A stretch of DNA of 8,628 bases from an uncultured Coriobacteriia bacterium (lineage in GTDB: Bacteria > Actinomycetota > Coriobacteriia > Coriobacteriales > QAMH01): NCBI GenBank assembly GCA_902493755.1, contig CABURF010000032.1:1-8628 (forward strand), written 5' to 3'. Shown piece by piece: positions 6,197-8,628 of the stretch. A program made the position numbers and the translations under genes. The notes beneath the pieces are model-generated. The model was not told where the DNA came from and made no database searches. It worked only from the letters and a program-made list of their open reading frames with translations. Every line of letters starts with the position of its first letter. Within the stretch, counting starts at the first letter, position 1.

Positions 6197-7285
6197 CTAC
6201 CTTTCAGTGCAGCTGATGCACGGGTCAATCGTGAGGACGACCATGGGTACGTCAGCAAGCTCGACGTTGGAAAGCGCGGCAACCATGCCGGCGATGTTCT
6301 GACTCGTCGGCGTGCGCACGCGCATGCGGGCGAGATTCTTGGTACCGTTGCCCTTCGAGTAATAGAAGGCTTGGCCACGAGGTTGTTCGAGCGTCGTCAT
6401 CGCCTGGGCACCATCCTCGGGCGCGCCCTTGACGGGCACCATGACCTCGCCATCGGGAATCTTGTCGACGAGTTCGGCAATGATGTCGATGGATTGGAGC
6501 ACCTCGCGCACGCGCACATCGCAACGCGCGTAGCAGTCGCCGCCATCGGAGAGCACGGGCTCGAAGGAGGCTAGCTCACCATAGGCACCGATACCGTTGA
6601 GGCGCTCGTCGGTGGCGACGTTGGAGGCACGTGCGAAGGGGCCGACCATCGAGAGCTCAAGGGCTTTCTCGGTCGAGATGTGCCCGACACCAACCATGCG
6701 ACTCTTGACGGAGGAATCCTCGAGTAGGGTCTTGGCGATGCTGCGATACTCCTCGCGTAGCCTTTCGAGCTTGATCACGATGCCAGCAAGCGTCTCATTA
6801 GAGACCTCCTGGCGAAAGCCGCCCACATCGCAGGCAGAAAAGATGACACGACCGCCCGTGACCTGCTCGAAGATATCAAGAACGGTCTCGCGCAGGCGCC
6901 AAGCATGCATGAACAAGGCCTCAAAACCGAAGCCATCGGCCAGCAGACCGAGCCATAGCAAATGGCTATGCATACGGGAGAGCTCGTGGAAGATGACACG
7001 CAGATAGGCAGCGCGGTCGGTAATTTCGATGCCCATGAGCTTCTCGACGCACTCGGAATAGCCGAGCGAGTGGCCAAACGAGCAGATGCCGCAGATACGC
7101 TCGGTCACGTATACGAACTGCGTGTAGTCGCGCTTCTCGACGAGTTTCTCGAGACCGCGATGAACGTAGCCGATGCGCGGAATGGCATTGACGACGGTCT
7201 CGTCCTCCAAAACGAGGTCGAGATGCACGGGTTCGGGAAGGACGGGGTGTTGCGGTCCGAACGGGACAACGGTGCGCTTACTCAT
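6197..7285 (-). CDS. echE: Ech [NiFe] hydrogenase large (catalytic) subunit EchE (NuoD-like)
   Basis: This 362-residue protein is the catalytic subunit that reduces protons to H2 (or oxidises H2) at a Ni-Fe centre. Both metal-binding motifs are intact. The first is ERICGICSFGH at 62-72, with Cys65 and Cys68. The second is DPCISCTER at 354-362, with Cys356 and Cys359. The four cysteines separate it from NuoD of complex I, which lacks them, and the DPCxSCTER form is typical of Ech and CooH-type enzymes. The N-terminal FGPQHPVLPEP and the RGLEKL segment at about 43-48 are also shared with the NuoD family. The start at 7285 is supported by AAGGAGG at 7292-7298, 6 nt upstream. The protein ends at the arginine of the second motif, so there is no C-terminal extension for a maturation protease to remove. 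No hyp maturation genes lie in this window, so they must be elsewhere. Confidence 0.95.
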   Translation of the reverse strand: MSKRTVVPFGPQHPVLPEPVHLDLVLEDETVVNAIPRIGYVHRGLEKLVEKRDYTQFVYVTERICGICSFGHSLGYSECVEKLMGIEITDRAAYLRVIFHELSRMHSHLLWLGLLADGFGFEALFMHAWRLRETVLDIFEQVTGGRVIFSACDVGGFRQEVSNETLAGIVIKLERLREEYRSIAKTLLEDSSVKSRMVGVGHISTEKALELSMVGPFARASNVATDERLNGIGAYGELASFEPVLSDGGDCYARCDVRVREVLQSIDIIAELVDKIPDGEVMVPVKGAPEDGAQAMTTLEQPRGQAFYYSKGNGTKNLARMRVRTPTSQNIAGMVAALSNVELADVPMVVLTIDPCISCTER

Positions 7286-7686
7286 TGCCGGCCTCCTTGG
7301 TCCGTATCGGGTTGCCCTTCGGCAGCACGCGGATTCATCGGGAACTTCTGGGAGACTTTGTAGAACTCCCCCTGGAAGTCCAGGTTGATGCCGTAAATGT
7401 TGACACCGAAGAGGTCATGCGTCTCGTTCTCGAAGACAAAGGCTGCAGGATAGAGCTCGGTTATCGAGGGGACGGGCATGCCATCGGGAACGTTCACGGT
7501 CAGGCCCGTAAGGCAACCGTCAACGGCATCTGGCGCGATGAAGGCGTAGAGGAGCTCGCAGGAGTCCTCGAGCGTCGTCGCGCAAATCTGCACGAAGCGG
7601 TAATCACGCTGCTTGAGGTCCGAGACCGCCTCGAAGAGTGCATCGAGCTCCACGGTCTCAAACACGTTGGGCTGGAATAGTATCAT
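7282..7686 (-). CDS. echD: Ech hydrogenase subunit EchD (NuoC-like, 30 kDa subunit family)
   Basis: This 134-residue protein belongs to the complex I 30 kDa/NuoC family. In Ech hydrogenases it is a structural subunit of the cytoplasmic arm that packs against EchE and carries no cofactor. The family signature is clear: SITELYPAA at about 74-82, then FENETHDLFGV at 85-95, matching the conserved E..E....D.FG element. A longer frame extends upstream to about 7755, but the ATG at 7686 is preferred. AGGAGGG at 7692-7698 lies 5 nt upstream, and the protein then begins MILFQPN, ten nucleotides after the echC stop. The longer version would overlap echC heavily. The stop TGA overlaps the ATG of echE by 4 nt, so the two are probably translationally coupled. 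The last 15 or so residues are polar and Gly/Gln-rich and are probably flexible. Confidence 0.9.
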   Translation of the reverse strand: MILFQPNVFETVELDALFEAVSDLKQRDYRFVQICATTLEDSCELLYAFIAPDAVDGCLTGLTVNVPDGMPVPSITELYPAAFVFENETHDLFGVNIYGINLDFQGEFYKVSQKFPMNPRAAEGQPDTDQGGRQ

Positions 7687-7691
7687 GCTCA

Positions 7692-7698
7692 CCCTCCT
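7692..7698 (-). promoter_or_regulatory. Ribosome binding site that fixes the echD start, overlapping the echC stop
   Basis: AGGAGGG on the minus strand, 5 nt before the ATG at 7686, overlaps the echC TAG. It selects the 134-residue EchD over longer upstream starts and suggests that echC termination helps echD initiation. Confidence 0.8.
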
Positions 7699-8230
7699 AC
7701 TCGATATCCGCACCCGAGGCACCGGATACGTCATCGACATCGGCAACGGATGCATGCGCGCCCGTCGAAGCTTGCGCGTCGGTTCGGTCCTTGTCGGCCG
7801 GATTCATCTTCATGGCCTTTGACTTCTCCTCAAGAATCCCGACGCCGGCGATAACGGCATCGAGAATTGACTCGGGCTTGACGGCGCAGCCGGGAACGTA
7901 GGCATCGACGGGAATGACGGTGTCGACGCCACCGAGAATGTTGTAGCAAGTCTGGTAGACACCGCCACCACAGGCGCACGCGCCGCAGGCAACGACAACC
8001 TTGGGCTCGAGCATCTGATCGTAGATTTGCTTGACGACCGGTGCGTTCTGGTCGTTGATGCCACCCGTGACGACAAAGATATCGGCATGCTTGGGATTGC
8101 CCGTGTTGACGACGCCAAAGCGTTCCGCATCGTAGAGCGGAGTCAGTGCAGCGAGCACCTCGATGTCACAGCCGTTACAGCTCGAGCCATCGTAGTGAAT
8201 GATCCAGGGTGACTTTCCCACGTTTGACAT
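7697..8230 (-). CDS. echC: Ech [NiFe] hydrogenase small subunit EchC (NuoB-like)
   Basis: This 177-residue protein is the electron-transferring small subunit that carries the proximal [4Fe-4S] cluster next to the Ni-Fe site. Near the N-terminus it has SSCNGCDIE (Cys18, Cys21). Further on come CGAC (Cys82, Cys85) and VPGC (Cys115). The spacing from Cys21 to Cys85 to Cys115 (64 and 30 residues) fits the group 4/NuoB cluster pattern, so Cys18, Cys21, Cys85 and Cys115 are the probable ligands. There is no Tat signal, as expected for a cytoplasmic-facing group 4 enzyme. I chose the ATG at 8230 because GGGAGG at 8239-8244 is 8 nt upstream. A GTG at 8239 overlaps that Shine-Dalgarno sequence and is unlikely to be used. 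After about residue 141 the protein has an Asp/Ala/Ser-rich tail with no cluster motif. That tail looks disordered and is discussed in the findings. Confidence 0.93.
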   Translation of the reverse strand: MSNVGKSPWIIHYDGSSCNGCDIEVLAALTPLYDAERFGVVNTGNPKHADIFVVTGGINDQNAPVVKQIYDQMLEPKVVVACGACACGGGVYQTCYNILGGVDTVIPVDAYVPGCAVKPESILDAVIAGVGILEEKSKAMKMNPADKDRTDAQASTGAHASVADVDDVSGASGADIE

Positions 8231-8238
8231 AGTTGGCA

Positions 8239-8244
8239 CCTCCC
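8239..8244 (-). promoter_or_regulatory. Ribosome binding site that fixes the echC start
   Basis: GGGAGG on the minus strand lies 8 nt before the ATG at 8230. It overlaps the alternative GTG at 8239, which therefore cannot be served by it. This favours the shorter 177-residue EchC. Confidence 0.75.
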
Positions 8245-8248
8245 GATT

Positions 8249-8628
8249 CTAGATGAACAGCAGGTAGACGATATTGATCGTACCGGCGACTAATGCGACC
8301 CACCAGGCGCTCTTGAGCATCGTCTCCCACTTGAAGCGAGCGAAGTTATTGTCAATCCAAATCTCGAAGAACCAGATCACGAGCGCGACGACGATGGCCA
8401 CCACAGCGGCAACCCATCCCCCGGCCCAGACAACGAACATGCCCGTCCAACCGAGAAAGAGTATGGTCTCGTACCAATGCGAGAGCTCGACGAGAGCAAG
8501 CGTGCGCCCCGAGAACTCGGTCACGATACCACGGACGATCTCCTGATGCGCGTGTTGCGCCATCGAGATATCGAACGGCGACTTGCGCAGCTTGATGGTA
8601 AGCACGTAGAGGAATCCGATGAAAATGA
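8249..8628 (-). CDS. echB: Ech hydrogenase membrane subunit EchB (NuoH-like), C-terminal part; 5' end outside window
   Basis: This is the last 125 residues of a NuoH/HyfC/EchB-family integral membrane subunit. The frame is open to the window edge, so the start is missing. Early in the visible part is the loop KSPFDIS followed by QEIVRGIVTEFSG. This matches the PFD...E...G..TE(Y/F)SG loop that in complex I NuoH faces the quinone or electron-transfer module. After it come hydrophobic helices rich in Trp, Val and Ala, a polar loop with FARFKWETMLKSAWW, and a final membrane helix ending at the stop. Family knowledge says this subunit anchors the hydrogenase arm and links redox chemistry to ion transport. 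The gene ends 18 nt before echC, and the order echB-C-D-E-F supports the Ech assignment. A complex I or formate hydrogenlyase homologue is the alternative, but the downstream EchE motif argues for Ech. The rest of echB and any echA should lie beyond 8628. Confidence 0.88.
   Translation of the reverse strand, partial: IFIGFLYVLTIKLRKSPFDISMAQHAHQEIVRGIVTEFSGRTLALVELSHWYETILFLGWTGMFVVWAGGWVAAVVAIVVALVIWFFEIWIDNNFARFKWETMLKSAWWVALVAGTINIVYLLFI

Noticed and set aside
6193..6378. A longer echF beginning inside echE at 6378
   Set aside because: It would overlap the conserved C-terminus of EchE by about 180 nt. The start at 6192 has its own Shine-Dalgarno sequence and gives a normal ferredoxin-subunit N-terminus.
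1..8628. A CRISPR array, transposase, tRNA, defence module or other mobile element
   Set aside because: I saw no regularly spaced repeats, no transposase-like frames, no terminal repeats and no tRNA-like cloverleaf. Nearly all the sequence is explained by ten housekeeping or metabolic genes.

Overview
The window is a compact bacterial stretch with ten protein-coding genes, all on the minus strand, so it is read here from high to low coordinates. The gene at each end runs off the window. I see no RNA gene, insertion sequence, CRISPR array or origin. The DNA is moderately GC-rich, and the gene content suggests a strict anaerobe: a ferredoxin-linked [NiFe] hydrogenase, a PaaK-type aryl-CoA ligase with an ACT partner, and a VanW/G5 wall protein. 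My tentative placement is an anaerobic actinobacterium of the Coriobacteriia type. A GC-rich member of the Bacillota is the main alternative. This is inference, because no marker gene is present.

Region 8628-5710 is the distal part of an energy-converting (Ech, group 4) [NiFe] hydrogenase operon in the canonical order echB (C-terminal part only), echC, echD, echE, echF. Gaps are 18, 10, -4 and 4 nt, and most starts have a strong Shine-Dalgarno sequence inside the end of the preceding gene. Together these subunits would pass electrons from reduced ferredoxin through the [4Fe-4S] clusters of EchF and EchC to the Ni-Fe site of EchE, coupled to ion movement through the membrane subunits.

Region 5683-5045 is pgsA (phosphatidylglycerophosphate synthase), only 26 nt after echF and probably co-transcribed with it. 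A 143-nt AT-rich gap follows, the only sizeable intergenic space. It holds an inverted repeat and a weak promoter candidate.

Region 4901-1 holds a very large VanW/G5 wall-associated membrane protein with a basic N-terminal domain, then a phenylacetate-CoA ligase, an overlapping two-ACT-domain protein, and the start of a secreted D-alanyl-D-alanine carboxypeptidase. The last three are tightly spaced.

No unmistakably new system is visible. The most unusual points are an EF-hand-like calcium loop in an acidic insertion of the VanW protein, non-catalytic tails on EchF and EchC, an EchE that ends at its metal-binding motif, and the link between pgsA and the hydrogenase operon.
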